Shown here: positions 24,413 to 33,414 of the stretch, one piece after another | How the letters are laid out: every line of letters starts with the position of its first letter | How positions within the stretch are numbered: the stretch's first letter is position 1 | From: Saccharothrix sp. S26 | GTDB lineage: Bacteria > Actinomycetota > Actinomycetes > Mycobacteriales > Pseudonocardiaceae | Direction: 5' to 3' | Length of the DNA: 64,000 nt | Assembly (NCBI RefSeq): GCF_021390395.1 | Contig: NZ_JAJUWT010000019.1 | Span: forward strand, 62,001 to 126,000 | Position numbers and translations under genes: made by a program | The notes under the pieces: model-generated | The model's input: the letters and a program-made list of their open reading frames with translations, nothing else | Databases searched by the model: none | What the model was told of the DNA's origin: nothing

Positions 24413-24670
24413 TCGCTGGCACGATTCCGAATTCATCGCCGACGGCGCCGAGTCGATTAGCGTCGAAACCCTTGCGCCGATCATCCGGCACGGTCAACAT
24501 CATGGCGAGGCAGCGCTGGAACACGCCGCCGCGACCGGTCCGACGGGCGCGGCACGCGGGTGCGCCGTGCGGCGACCGGCGCATCTGGATCCCCACCGCG
24601 GCCGGGCTCGTCGCCCGCGCGCGTTCGGTTCCCACCCCTCCCGCTGCCGCAGGCGATTACGAGGAGCGTC

Positions 24671-26770
24671 ATGGCCGATATGCGCGACAAGCTCAGGAAG
24701 ATCCGTTGGCGGGTTGGCCTGCTGGCCACCGGAATGGCGTCGTTGCTCGCGGGCATGGGCGTTGTCGCGGTGACCGACGCCCAGGCGGCGGCCGGGTGCC
24801 GGGTGGCGTACTCCGTGCCCAGCCAGTGGCAGGGCGGCTTCACCGGCAACGTGGCCATCACCAACCTGGGCGACCCGATCACCGGCGGGTGGCGGCTCAC
24901 GTGGGCGTTCCCGGCCGGCCAGACCGTCACCCAGGCGTGGAACGCGACCGTCACGGCGTCCGGCGGCCAGGTCACCGCCACCAACGTCAGCTACAACGGC
25001 AGCATCGCCACCGGCGGCACGGTCTCGTTCGGCTTCAACGGCTCGTGGACGGGCTCGAACACGGCTCCCACGTCGTTCGCGCTCAACGGCGTCACCTGCA
25101 CCGGCGACACGACGACGACCACGACGACCACCACAACGACGACGACCACCACCACCACGACCACCAACCCGCCGGTGGGCGACGCCATGGCGAGGGTCGC
25201 GGAGATGCAGCCAGGCTGGAACCTGGGCAACTCGCTGGACGCCACCGGCGCCGACGAGACCTCGTGGGGCAACCCGCGGATCACCGAGGCGCTGCTGGAC
25301 AACGTCCGGGCGCAGGGCTTCAAGAGCATCCGCATCCCGGTCACGTGGAGCGCGCACCAGGGCGGCGCGCCCGGCTACACGATCGAGGCGGCGTACCTGG
25401 CGCGCGTCAAGGAGGTCGTGGGCTGGGCGTTGGCCGACGGCTTCTACGTGATGATCAACATCCACCACGACTCGTGGCAGTGGATCAACGCGATGCCGAC
25501 CGACCGCGCGAACGTGCTGGCCCGCTACAACGCGGCCTGGACGCAGATCGCGAGCACGTTCCGCGACTCCTCGCCCAAGCTCATGCTGGAGAGCGTCAAC
25601 GAACCGCAGTTCGCCAACAGCTCCGGTGACGCGCAGAACGCGCAGCTGCTGGACGAGCTGAACAAGTCGTTCCACCGGATCGTGCGCGGCTCGGGCGGCA
25701 ACAACGCCACCCGCCTGCTGGTCCTGCCCACCCTGCACACGTCCTCGGAGCAGGCGCGGGTGGACGAGCTGGTCGCCACGTTCAACGCCCTCAACGACCC
25801 GAACCTCATCGCGACGTTCCACTTCTACGGCTACTGGCCGTTCAGCGTGAACGTGGCGGGCGGGACGAAGTTCGACGCCACCGTGCAGAAGGACCTGACC
25901 GACTCGTTCGACCGCATGTACAACGCGTTCGTGGCGCGCGGCATCCCGGTCATCCTCGGCGAGTACGGGCTGCTGGGCTTCGACCGGCACACGGGCACCA
26001 TCCAGCAGGGCGAGAAGCTGAAGTTCTTCGAGTTCCTCGGCTACTACGCCCGCACCAAGAAGATCACCACGATGCTCTGGGACAACGGCCAGCACTTCGG
26101 CCGCACCTCGTACCAGTGGAGCGACCCGGAGCTGGCCGCGCAGATCAAGTCGAGCTGGACGACCCGGTCCGGCACGGCGTCGTCGGACCAGGTGTTCAGC
26201 GCGAAGTCCTCGGCCGTCACCGACAAAACGCTGACGCTCAACCTGAACGGCACGTCGTTCGTCGGGTTGCGCCAGGGCACCACCGACCTGGTGCGCGGCA
26301 CGGACTACACCGTCAGCGGCGACCAGCTGACCATCAAGGCGGCGACGATCACCCGGTTGAGCGGGTCGCGGGCGTACGGCACCAACGCGACGCTGTCGGC
26401 CCGGTTCTCGGCGGGCGTGCCGTGGCGGATCAACCTGGTCACCTACGACACGCCGGTGCTGCAGAACGCGACCGGGACGACGAGCGCGTTCGCCATCCCG
26501 ACCCAGTTCCGCGGCGACCAGTTGGCCACGATGGAGGCCAAGTACGCCGACGGCAGCAACGCCGGCCCGCACAACTGGACCTCGTACAAGGAGTTCGACG
26601 TGACGTTCGCGCCGAACTACACGGCCAACACGACCACGCTGAAGCCGGAGTTCTTCGCCGAGGTCACGGACGGCTCGCGGGTGACGCTCACGTTCCACTA
26701 CTGGAGCGGCGCCACGGTGACCTACTACGTCACCAAGTCCGGCTCGACGGTCACCGGCACCACCGCCTGA
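24671..26770 (+). CDS. Secreted cellulase: CBM2, GH5, Ig-like and CBM46-type modules
   Basis: A 699-residue extracellular endo-beta-1,4-glucanase. An N-terminal signal peptide ends near residue 41 (VTDAQAAAG). A CBM2 cellulose-binding module spans about 42-144 with terminal Cys43 and Cys143 and NxSYNGSI. A run of 19 Thr (147-165) is the linker. The GH5 catalytic domain (about 172-490) has the acid/base Glu311 in ESVNEPQF and the nucleophile Glu431 in ILGEYG. C-terminal CBM_X2/Ig-like (about 500-590) and CBM46-like (about 595-690) modules match the GH5 subfamily 4 architecture, often acting on glucan or xyloglucan. The ATG has GAGGAG upstream. A strong terminator follows, so it is monocistronic. 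Palindromes upstream suggest repressor control. Confidence 0.92.
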   Translation: MADMRDKLRKIRWRVGLLATGMASLLAGMGVVAVTDAQAAAGCRVAYSVPSQWQGGFTGNVAITNLGDPITGGWRLTWAFPAGQTVTQAWNATVTASGGQVTATNVSYNGSIATGGTVSFGFNGSWTGSNTAPTSFALNGVTCTGDTTTTTTTTTTTTTTTTTTTNPPVGDAMARVAEMQPGWNLGNSLDATGADETSWGNPRITEALLDNVRAQGFKSIRIPVTWSAHQGGAPGYTIEAAYLARVKEVVGWALADGFYVMINIHHDSWQWINAMPTDRANVLARYNAAWTQIASTFRDSSPKLMLESVNEPQFANSSGDAQNAQLLDELNKSFHRIVRGSGGNNATRLLVLPTLHTSSEQARVDELVATFNALNDPNLIATFHFYGYWPFSVNVAGGTKFDATVQKDLTDSFDRMYNAFVARGIPVILGEYGLLGFDRHTGTIQQGEKLKFFEFLGYYARTKKITTMLWDNGQHFGRTSYQWSDPELAAQIKSSWTTRSGTASSDQVFSAKSSAVTDKTLTLNLNGTSFVGLRQGTTDLVRGTDYTVSGDQLTIKAATITRLSGSRAYGTNATLSARFSAGVPWRINLVTYDTPVLQNATGTTSAFAIPTQFRGDQLATMEAKYADGSNAGPHNWTSYKEFDVTFAPNYTANTTTLKPEFFAEVTDGSRVTLTFHYWSGATVTYYVTKSGSTVTGTTA

Positions 26771-26787
26771 CCCCTCGGGCACGACGG

Positions 26788-26822
26788 CCGGCGGCCCGGA
26801 GCACCACGCTCCGGGCCGCCGG
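26788..26822 (+). terminator. Terminator after the cellulase
   Basis: CCGGCGGCCCGGAGC and its exact complement make a 15-bp stem with a 5-nt ACCAC loop, 17 bp after the cellulase stop. Confidence 0.82.
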
Positions 26823-26839
26823 TTCGCGTAGTGCTACTC

Positions 26840-27196
26840 ATGCGCGCGGGGCCGTGGGGCGGTGACACTGGGCGCGTGGTCGACGTCGAGCAGCGCAAAC
26901 GGCCCGGGGTGGCGCTCGCGGGGTTCGCGGTGCCGTTCGCCTTGCAGGTCGCCGTGGTGGCGGCCTACCAGGGCCGGTACCTCTGGGACGCCGGTTGGCG
27001 CGGTGGGCAGTACGCCTACGCGTTCATCGGGGTCGCGGTCGGTTCGATCGTGCTGGGGTGCGTGCTCAAGTTCTTCCGGCCGCCGTGGAGGTCGGTCGGC
27101 ACCGGGCTGCTCCTCGCGGGCACGTTCGGCTTCGTGGCCGTCTTCGCGGTCCTCGCGCTGTTCCTCGTCGCCTTCTCGCAGTGGAGTCCGACCTAG
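26840..27196 (+). CDS. Small membrane protein of unknown function
   Basis: About 118 residues with three predicted membrane segments: VALAGFAVPFALQVAVVAAY, YAYAFIGVAVGSIVLGCVL and LLLAGTFGFVAVFAVLALFL. No family recognised. The start is uncertain: the ATG of MRAGPWGG was taken, but a GTG 12 codons later (VVDVEQRKRP) would give a protein starting directly before the first membrane segment. The stop TAG overlaps the stop of the convergent HEAT-repeat gene through a shared CTAG, leaving no space for a terminator. Confidence 0.6.
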   Translation: MRAGPWGGDTGRVVDVEQRKRPGVALAGFAVPFALQVAVVAAYQGRYLWDAGWRGGQYAYAFIGVAVGSIVLGCVLKFFRPPWRSVGTGLLLAGTFGFVAVFAVLALFLVAFSQWSPT

Positions 27197-29214
27197 AGCG
27201 CCGCGAGCACGTCCCGGCACAGCCGCACCAGCTCTTCGTCGGCCGTGACGGTCCCGCTGCTCCACCCGTCGTCCGCCGAGCCGTGCCGCCGCGGGCGTCC
27301 CAGTTCCTCGCGCAGCAACGGCGCGATCGGCTCGGCCGCCCGTCCCAGCTCGGCCAGGCAGCGCGCGACCGGGAGGCGGACGTGCACGTTCTTGCGCCAG
27401 GCGGCGGACAGCAGCTCCACCGCGGCCTCGGCGTCACCGGCCGCCCGCCAGGACGCCCGCGCCACGAACAGGTCCAGCCACCCGGTCGGGTCGGGCGGGC
27501 TCAGCCGTGATCGCAGCGCGGGCAGGTGCGCGGCGGCAGCCGGCCCCAGTTCGGACATCACCTCCACCGCCTTGACGTGGTCGAGGTGGCGCGACAACGT
27601 CGGCAGCACGCGGTCCGGGTCGCCCTCCACCCGCCACAGCGCGCCCGCCACCTCGGCGGCGAGCCGCGGCTCGGCGTCGTCGAGCAGGGCGTGCAGCGCC
27701 CCGATCGCTTCGACGGCGTGGGCGCCGAGCGCTCCGAGGGCGCCCAGGGCGGTGTACTCGGGCAGGTGCCGCACGACGTCCCCCACGGCAGGAACCGCCG
27801 CCTCCCCCACCGCGCCCAGCGCCAGCAGCAGGCCGCCCCGGACGGGATCGTGCCCCTCCGCGGTCGGCAGGTCGCGCAACCGCGCCCGGATCACCGGCAC
27901 GAGGTCGGCCGCCGACGGGCCGAGCGCGCGCACGGCGTGACCGATGTCCGAGGGCGGCTCCGGGCGTTCGAGCGCCCACCGCAGGGGCGGCAACGCCCTC
28001 GGGTCGCCCAGCTCCGCCAACGTCCGCAGCGCGGGCCCCACGCTCGACCCGCCGGCCGGCCACACCGTGATCCAGGCCGGTGGTCCGTCCGGGCCCGATT
28101 CCCGGGGCGCGGCCTCGACGCCGCGCGCGAGCTGATCGGCGGCGGGCGCGGCGACGGGGCCGAGGTGGCGCAGCGCGGTCGCGGCGGCCGGCGGCAGCCG
28201 CGGTTCCGGGGCGAGGAGCTGGTCGGCGACCAGGCGGACCAGCTCCCGGTGGTCGCCGCGCCAGTGCTCGACCAGGGCGGTCGCGACCCGGACGGCGTCG
28301 AGCCGCTGCTCCCAGTCGGGTGACTCCAGCAGCGGGACGAGCAGCCGGGTGCGGTCCTCGACCCGGTCGCCGAGGGCCCGGCTCAGCCTGGCCAGCAAGG
28401 GGAACGCCTCGGACGCACGCCGACCGGCCGCCTCTTCCTCGGCCTGCTCGCGGAGCCTGCCGAGCAACGTGGGGGTGGAGAAGCCCGCGGGCTCGGCGGT
28501 CGGCGTTCCGGTGGCGTAGAGCCGCGCGAACGCGTCCAGCGCGAAGGCGGGCACGTCGTCGGGCAACACGTCCGGGGCCGAGGCGGCCAGCTCGGCGAGC
28601 GCGCCGAGGCGCACCGCCGGGTCGGCGTGCTCGACCGCCGCGGTCGCGAGCCGCCGGGCCAGGTCCACCGCGGCCTGACCGGTGAGCCACCCGTGCGCAC
28701 CGATCGTCCCGAGTGCGGCCACGACGGCGGACCGCACGTCGGCGTCGGTCTCGACCCGCATCCGCTCGCCCAACGCGTCGGCTGCCTGCGCGGCGTCCGC
28801 CCGGCACACCGCCAGCGCCTCGCACGCGGCTTTGCGCACGGCCGGCTCGGGATCGTCCAACAGGGTCAGGAACAGCGGGAACGCGGCCCGGACCGCCTCG
28901 ACGGCCCGTCCCTGCCACGAGCCCGGTTCCCCGTCCGCCTCACCGACGCTCGCCAGGAACCCGACCACCCCGGCCCGCCCCGGCAGACCGGCGTGGTCGA
29001 GGAGCCCCAGCAGGAACGGGAGCGCGGCGACCGTGCTGTCGTAGACATCTCCCTGGTGGTGCACAGCGCCGTACATGCCGTCCAACGCCGACTCGCGCAC
29101 CGCCGGGTCGTCGGACACGAGGCCGCGCAGCAGGCCCGGCACGTCGTCGGCCGGGCCGTACGCGTGTGCCACCGCGTGCCAGTCGACGTCGTCCAAGCCG
29201 GGGAAGAGATCCAC
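27193..29214 (-). CDS. HEAT-repeat scaffold protein
   Basis: A 673-residue all-helical protein built from HEAT repeats, each a pair of antiparallel helices; units such as DPEPAVRKAACEALAVCRAD, DADVRSAVVAALGTIGAHGW and HADPAVRLGALAELA recur along the whole length. Such solenoids bind other proteins. No enzymatic motif, signal peptide or membrane segment is visible. I chose the GTG of VDLFPGLDDVDW because a TAGCCT -10 box ends 7 nt upstream and homologous solenoids often begin like this (WHAVAHAYGPADDVP). The opening about 120 residues resemble proteins found beside toxin/immunity genes in actinobacteria, but no such partner is here. Function unknown. Confidence 0.78.
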   Translation of the reverse strand: MDLFPGLDDVDWHAVAHAYGPADDVPGLLRGLVSDDPAVRESALDGMYGAVHHQGDVYDSTVAALPFLLGLLDHAGLPGRAGVVGFLASVGEADGEPGSWQGRAVEAVRAAFPLFLTLLDDPEPAVRKAACEALAVCRADAAQAADALGERMRVETDADVRSAVVAALGTIGAHGWLTGQAAVDLARRLATAAVEHADPAVRLGALAELAASAPDVLPDDVPAFALDAFARLYATGTPTAEPAGFSTPTLLGRLREQAEEEAAGRRASEAFPLLARLSRALGDRVEDRTRLLVPLLESPDWEQRLDAVRVATALVEHWRGDHRELVRLVADQLLAPEPRLPPAAATALRHLGPVAAPAADQLARGVEAAPRESGPDGPPAWITVWPAGGSSVGPALRTLAELGDPRALPPLRWALERPEPPSDIGHAVRALGPSAADLVPVIRARLRDLPTAEGHDPVRGGLLLALGAVGEAAVPAVGDVVRHLPEYTALGALGALGAHAVEAIGALHALLDDAEPRLAAEVAGALWRVEGDPDRVLPTLSRHLDHVKAVEVMSELGPAAAAHLPALRSRLSPPDPTGWLDLFVARASWRAAGDAEAAVELLSAAWRKNVHVRLPVARCLAELGRAAEPIAPLLREELGRPRRHGSADDGWSSGTVTADEELVRLCRDVLAAL

Positions 29215-29221
29215 TCCGCGG

Positions 29222-29227
29222 AGGCTA
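29222..29227 (-). promoter_or_regulatory. Leaderless-type -10 box (TAGCCT)
   Basis: TAGCCT fits TANNNT and ends 7 nt before the HEAT-protein GTG. Confidence 0.5.
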
Positions 29228-29463
29228 CCCGCCCGTACCGAAGCGCCGTGACGCCACAACCGCACCGCGGAGGAGCTGTCCGCAGCGGCGTGGACCGGGT
29301 TCGTCGCGGCCTCAGCCGGCGGGCTGCGCCCTCGTGATCGATCGCCGACCGCGAGGCACACGGATCCACTACGATCGACCGGCCACCGCGAGGACAGTTC
29401 CCCAGTGCACCGCGCCCACAGGACCAGGGGGGACGTGATGCGGCACAACGAGGTACGGCACCG

Positions 29464-30367
29464 ATGACCGATCACCCCGAGGAAGCCGACGACCGCCGCG
29501 TCGCGGACGACCCCGAGCCCGCCGCCGGGCCGTCGGACCCGATCCCGGTGCGTCGGGTCGAGCTGGTGTGGGGCACGCACGGCCCTGCTCCGGCCACGCC
29601 CGGCGTCGTCGCGGGCTCGCCCACGCCCGTGCCCGAACACGCCCCGGTCCCGACCCCCGGTCCCACTCCCCCGGCCTCGCCCGGCGGCGCCAAGGCCGGA
29701 CTCGTGATCGGGCTGGTCGCGGTGCTGGGCGTCGGGGTCGTGATCGGGCTCGCCGTGGGCGGCGGCTCGTCCACCGAGGCCGGGTCCACGTCGGTTCCGG
29801 CCGCGCCGAGCCGGGTCCCGGCCACGACCGCCCCGCCTTCCGCGCCATCCGGCGAGTACTCGATGAGCGCGATCACCAACGCCTGCGACCTGCTCGACCC
29901 CACGCCGTTGCTGAGGTGGTCCTCCACGCCGACCCCGCCGGTGCACGCGGAGCACCCGCCGGACGGCGGTTTCGGTGGCAGCCTGACGTGCACCCTGCGG
30001 TACACCAGCACGTCCCCCGTCGACGGCGTCACGACCGACGAGGCTGGCATCGGCGTCAGCGTCGAGTTCACCTCCGCCGGAGAGCCACCGGGATACGACA
30101 GGGGGGGACACCGGGACAGCTCAGCAGGGGTGGAGCACCGGCACGATCCCCGGGCTCGGCGCCCGCAACCGCTGGCGCGGCATCGCCACCACTGACCCGG
30201 CGCCCGCGGCGAGCTGCATCGTGGAGGTGCAGGACGGCAACGTGTCGGTGGAGGTCCAGGTCGCGGTCCACCGCGCACGTGGCGATGGACCGCTGACGCT
30301 GGACGACCTGTCCGGGATCGCACGATCACAGGCCAGGTCGGTGCTGGACCGCCTCAAGCAGCCGTGA
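29464..30367 (+). pseudogene. Membrane-anchored DUF3558-like protein, frameshifted at a G7 run
   Basis: An actinobacterial single-pass protein of about 300 residues if repaired. A Pro-rich cytoplasmic N-terminus (to about 76) precedes one membrane segment (GLVIGLVAVLGVGVVIGLAV); outside follow a Ser/Pro linker and a small domain with Cys in NACDLLDPTPL and LTCTLRY. At 30101-30107 there is a run of seven Gs. As written, the frame ends early in an Arg/His-rich tail. With six Gs it continues RGDTGTAQQGWSTGTIPGLG, then ASCIVEVQDGNVSVEVQV and SQARSVLDRLKQP, a natural domain end. The domain resembles DUF3558/sensor-domain lipoproteins. Function unknown; slippage, phase variation or sequencing error could explain the run. 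Confidence 0.72.
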
Positions 30368-30371
30368 CCGG

Positions 30372-31448
30372 TCAGAAGTCGAACTCGTCGATGTTGCCCG
30401 CGTCGAACGTCGTCGGCGGGCCGAGGATCACCTCGCCCTTCGCGCCGATGGTCCGCTCGCCGAGCCTGCCCGCGCTGAACTTCTCGCCCTCGGCCCCGGT
30501 GATCCGGCCGGACGCGAGCGCGGCGGCGGCGTGACCGGCCAGGTAGCCCAGCTCGCTCGGGTCCCACAGCGCGAACGCCGTCACGGTGCCGTCCTTCACG
30601 AACTGCCGCATCTGGTTCGGCGTGCCCAGCCCGGTCAACGCCACCTTGCCCTTGTAGGGCGACGACGAGAGGTACCGCGCGGCGGCCGAGATGCCGACCG
30701 TGGTCGGTGACACGATGCCCTTCAAGTCCGGGATGGACTGCAACAGCGCCTGCGTCTCCTGGAACGACTTCTGGTCGTCGTCGTCCCCGTACGCCACCTT
30801 GACCAGCTCCAGCCCCGCGTGCTCGGGCTTGGCGAGCTCGTCCTTCATGAACTCGATCCACGTGTTCTGGTTCGTGGCGTTCGGCGTCGCGGACAGGATG
30901 GCGATCTTGCCCCGACCGCCGACCTGCGCGGAGACCAGCCTGATCTGCGACCGCCCGATCTCCTCGGAGTCCGCCTGGTTGACGAACACCTGCCGCGCGT
31001 CCGGTGCGGCGTCGGAGTCGACCGTCACCACGGCGATGCCCTTGGCCATCGCGTCCTTCAACGCGGGCGCGACGGCGTTCGGGTCGTTCGCCGCGATCAC
31101 GATCGCGTCCTGCCGCTGCTGCACGAGCGTGTTGATGTACGACACCTGGGACGAGGCCGAGGCGTCGGACGGGCCGACCTCCTTGCCCTCGCCCTTGAGC
31201 TCGGTGACCGCCTCGATGCCGCCCTTGTCCATGATGATCTCGTAGGGGTTGTCGACCTCCTTGGGCAGGAACGCGACCTTCACCCCCTCCTTGATCGGCG
31301 CGTCCGGGTCGGCGGTCCGCCCGACGCCGGTCGAGCCGCCCGCGGCGGTCCCCGCCGAGGAGTCCTTGGTCGTGCCGCCGCACGCACCGACCAGCACGAG
31401 CGCGAGCACCGCGCCCGCCACCTTCGTCACCGACGCGGAACGGATCAT
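30372..31448 (-). CDS. rhaS: Rhamnose-type ABC importer, substrate-binding lipoprotein
   Basis: A 358-residue sugar-binding lipoprotein of the pentose/rhamnose type-1 periplasmic family. The signal MIRSASVTKVAGAVLALVLV ends in the lipobox VGAC with Cys23 as lipid anchor. The mature part matches RhaS proteins: VAFLPKEVDNPYEIIMDKGG, QVSYINTLVQQRQDAIVIAA and NDPNAVAPALKDAM. It is the last gene of a four-gene operon, 12 bp after the second permease. Rhamnose is the expected ligand from family resemblance; related deoxy or branched sugars cannot be excluded. Confidence 0.87.
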   Translation of the reverse strand: MIRSASVTKVAGAVLALVLVGACGGTTKDSSAGTAAGGSTGVGRTADPDAPIKEGVKVAFLPKEVDNPYEIIMDKGGIEAVTELKGEGKEVGPSDASASSQVSYINTLVQQRQDAIVIAANDPNAVAPALKDAMAKGIAVVTVDSDAAPDARQVFVNQADSEEIGRSQIRLVSAQVGGRGKIAILSATPNATNQNTWIEFMKDELAKPEHAGLELVKVAYGDDDDQKSFQETQALLQSIPDLKGIVSPTTVGISAAARYLSSSPYKGKVALTGLGTPNQMRQFVKDGTVTAFALWDPSELGYLAGHAAAALASGRITGAEGEKFSAGRLGERTIGAKGEVILGPPTTFDAGNIDEFDF

Positions 31449-31460
31449 CGTTGGTCCTCC

Positions 31461-32423
31461 TCATCCGAGCCGCGGGCGACGACGTCCCCGCAGCGTGTTG
31501 GCGGCCACCGGCACGAGCACCGACACGATCAGCAGCAGGCCGTTGATCACGTTCTGCACCTCGTTGGTGACGTCGTCGAGGAACAGCACGTTGCGCAGGC
31601 CCGCCATGAGCAGCAACGCGCTCGCCACGCCCAGCACCGTGCCGCGGCCGCCGAAGATCGACACACCGCCGAGCAGGACCGCCGTGACCGCGATCAGCTC
31701 CATGCCCGCCGCGTTGTCCGCGCGGGCGCTGTTGTACCTCAGCGTGTAGATCAGCGACGCCACCGCGCACAGCACGCCCGACACGACGAACAACGCGAAC
31801 TTGACCCGGTGCACCCGGATGCCCGAGAACCGCGCGGTCTGCTCACCCAGGCCGATGGCGTACAGCGATCGCCCCACCGGCGTGTGGTGCACGACCAGCG
31901 CGGCCAGCAGCCCGACCAGCAGCACCGGGATCATGGTGTAAGGCAGGAACGTGCCGGGGATCGCGTCGGTGGCGAACGGCCGGTAGTTCTCCGGGAAACC
32001 GGTCACCGCGCCGTCGCCGAGCACCCCGTAGGCCAGGCCCCGGTACAGGCCGAGCGTGCCGATGGTGACGGCCAGCGCCGGCAACCCGAACCACACGACC
32101 AGCGCCGCGTTGACCGAACCCAGCACCGCGCCCGCGACCAGCGCCAGCGGCACGATCGTCTCGAACGGCACGCCCGCGTCCCACAGCACGCCGATCAGCG
32201 CCGAGCAGAAACCCAGGATCGACGCCACCGACAGGTCGATCTCGCCGGTGAGCACGATCGGCAGCAGCGCCATCGCCAGCAACGCCACCTCGGCGAAGTC
32301 CTGCAACAGGAAGGCGATGTTGCCCGCGTCGGCGAAACCGGGCGTGCCCGACGAGCCGAACGCGAACACCGCGCCGCACAGCAGGAGCAGCACGACCTCC
32401 CAGCGCACCACCTTCTCACGCAC
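31461..32423 (-). CDS. rhaQ: Rhamnose-type ABC importer permease 2
   Basis: A 320-residue permease of the ribose/xylose/rhamnose (BPD_transp_2) family with about ten hydrophobic segments and the characteristic LLPIVLTGEIDLSVASILGF loop and GGVSIFGGRGTVLGV near the end. It pairs with the other permease to form the channel and is driven by the double-domain ATPase encoded upstream. The GTG start overlaps the preceding gene by 8 bp, indicating coupled translation. Confidence 0.86.
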   Translation of the reverse strand: MREKVVRWEVVLLLLCGAVFAFGSSGTPGFADAGNIAFLLQDFAEVALLAMALLPIVLTGEIDLSVASILGFCSALIGVLWDAGVPFETIVPLALVAGAVLGSVNAALVVWFGLPALAVTIGTLGLYRGLAYGVLGDGAVTGFPENYRPFATDAIPGTFLPYTMIPVLLVGLLAALVVHHTPVGRSLYAIGLGEQTARFSGIRVHRVKFALFVVSGVLCAVASLIYTLRYNSARADNAAGMELIAVTAVLLGGVSIFGGRGTVLGVASALLLMAGLRNVLFLDDVTNEVQNVINGLLLIVSVLVPVAANTLRGRRRPRLG

Positions 32424-33414
32424 GGCGCAGCCCCCTCTCCCGCCGCAGCCGGGCGGCCACCCGCAGCATCACGGCCCGGTCCAGCGAGATGGCCAGCAGC
32501 AGCGCCGCGCCGTCGACCGCGCGTTGCCAGAACGCGGGCACGCCCAGGATCGGCAACGCGCTGGTGATCGTGGTCAGCAGCAGCGCGCCGAGCACCGCGC
32601 CCCGCACCGAGCCGCTGCCGCCGAAGATCGCCACGCCACCCACCACGACCGCGGCCACCACCGCCAGCTCGCGGCCGGTGCCGACGGAGGCGTTGATCGT
32701 GCCGAAGTACGCCGCGTGCAGCACGCCCGCCAACCCGACCAGCGCGCCGGACACGACGAACGCGGTGAACACGCGCCGGCCCGCCGGGATGCCCGCCAGC
32801 CGCGCGGCCTCCGGGTTCGACCCGATCGCGTACAGCTCGCGCCCGGACCGCCAGTTGTGCAGCGCGTACCCCGTCACCAGCAGCGCCACCAGCGCGATCA
32901 GCGTGAGGTTGGGGACGCCGAGCACCGCGCCGCTGCCGAACGCCAGGAACTCCGGCGCCATCTGGTCGGCGTTGACCTGCCGCACGCCGGTCGCACTGGC
33001 CCAGCCGTAGTCCAGGCCGCGGAACACGTACAGCGTGCCGAGCGTGACCACCAGCGCGGGCACCTTCGCCACCGCGACCAGCGCGCCGTTGACCGCGCCG
33101 CAGGCCGCGCCCAGCGCCATCCCCGCCACCACCACCAGGACGACCGGCGTGTCGACGTCGGCGAGGAAGAGCTGTCCCGACAGGAACGCGGTCAGCCCCA
33201 TCACCGAGCCCACGGACAGGTCGATGTTCCGGGTGATCACCAGCAGCGCCTGGCCGATGGCCAGCAGGGCGATGACGGATGCGTTGAGGAACAGGTCGTG
33301 CAGCCCCTGCGCGTTGAGGAACGCGGGCCGCACCGCCGCGGTTACCCCGACCACCACGACGAGCGCGATCACGATGCTCAGCTCACGCCCGGACAGCAAC
33401 GCGCGCAGCCTCAT
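32416..33414 (-). CDS. rhaP: Rhamnose-type ABC importer permease 1
   Basis: A 332-residue permease of the same family as its partner. [20 protein letters not shown] and [20 protein letters not shown] are the diagnostic loops; about ten membrane segments are present. The ATG ([13 protein letters not shown]) overlaps the ATPase stop by 4 bp (ATGA). Two distinct permeases rather than a homodimer are typical of rhamnose and autoinducer-2 systems. Confidence 0.86.
   Translation of the reverse strand: MRLRALLSGRELSIVIALVVVVGVTAAVRPAFLNAQGLHDLFLNASVIALLAIGQALLVITRNIDLSVGSVMGLTAFLSGQLFLADVDTPVVLVVVAGMALGAACGAVNGALVAVAKVPALVVTLGTLYVFRGLDYGWASATGVRQVNADQMAPEFLAFGSGAVLGVPNLTLIALVALLVTGYALHNWRSGRELYAIGSNPEAARLAGIPAGRRVFTAFVVSGALVGLAGVLHAAYFGTINASVGTGRELAVVAAVVVGGVAIFGGSGSVRGAVLGALLLTTITSALPILGVPAFWQRAVDGAALLLAISLDRAVMLRVAARLRRERGLRRA

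Larger units (their letters stand above)
24299..24670. other. Regulatory intergenic region before the GH5 cellulase
   Basis: A 372-bp non-coding stretch between divergent genes, lower in GC than its surroundings. It carries two copies of a GTCGAA-N4-TTCGAC palindrome (separate entries), additional GTCGAA half-sites near 24456 and 24463, and a GAGGAG ribosome site just before the cellulase ATG. Confidence 0.6.
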
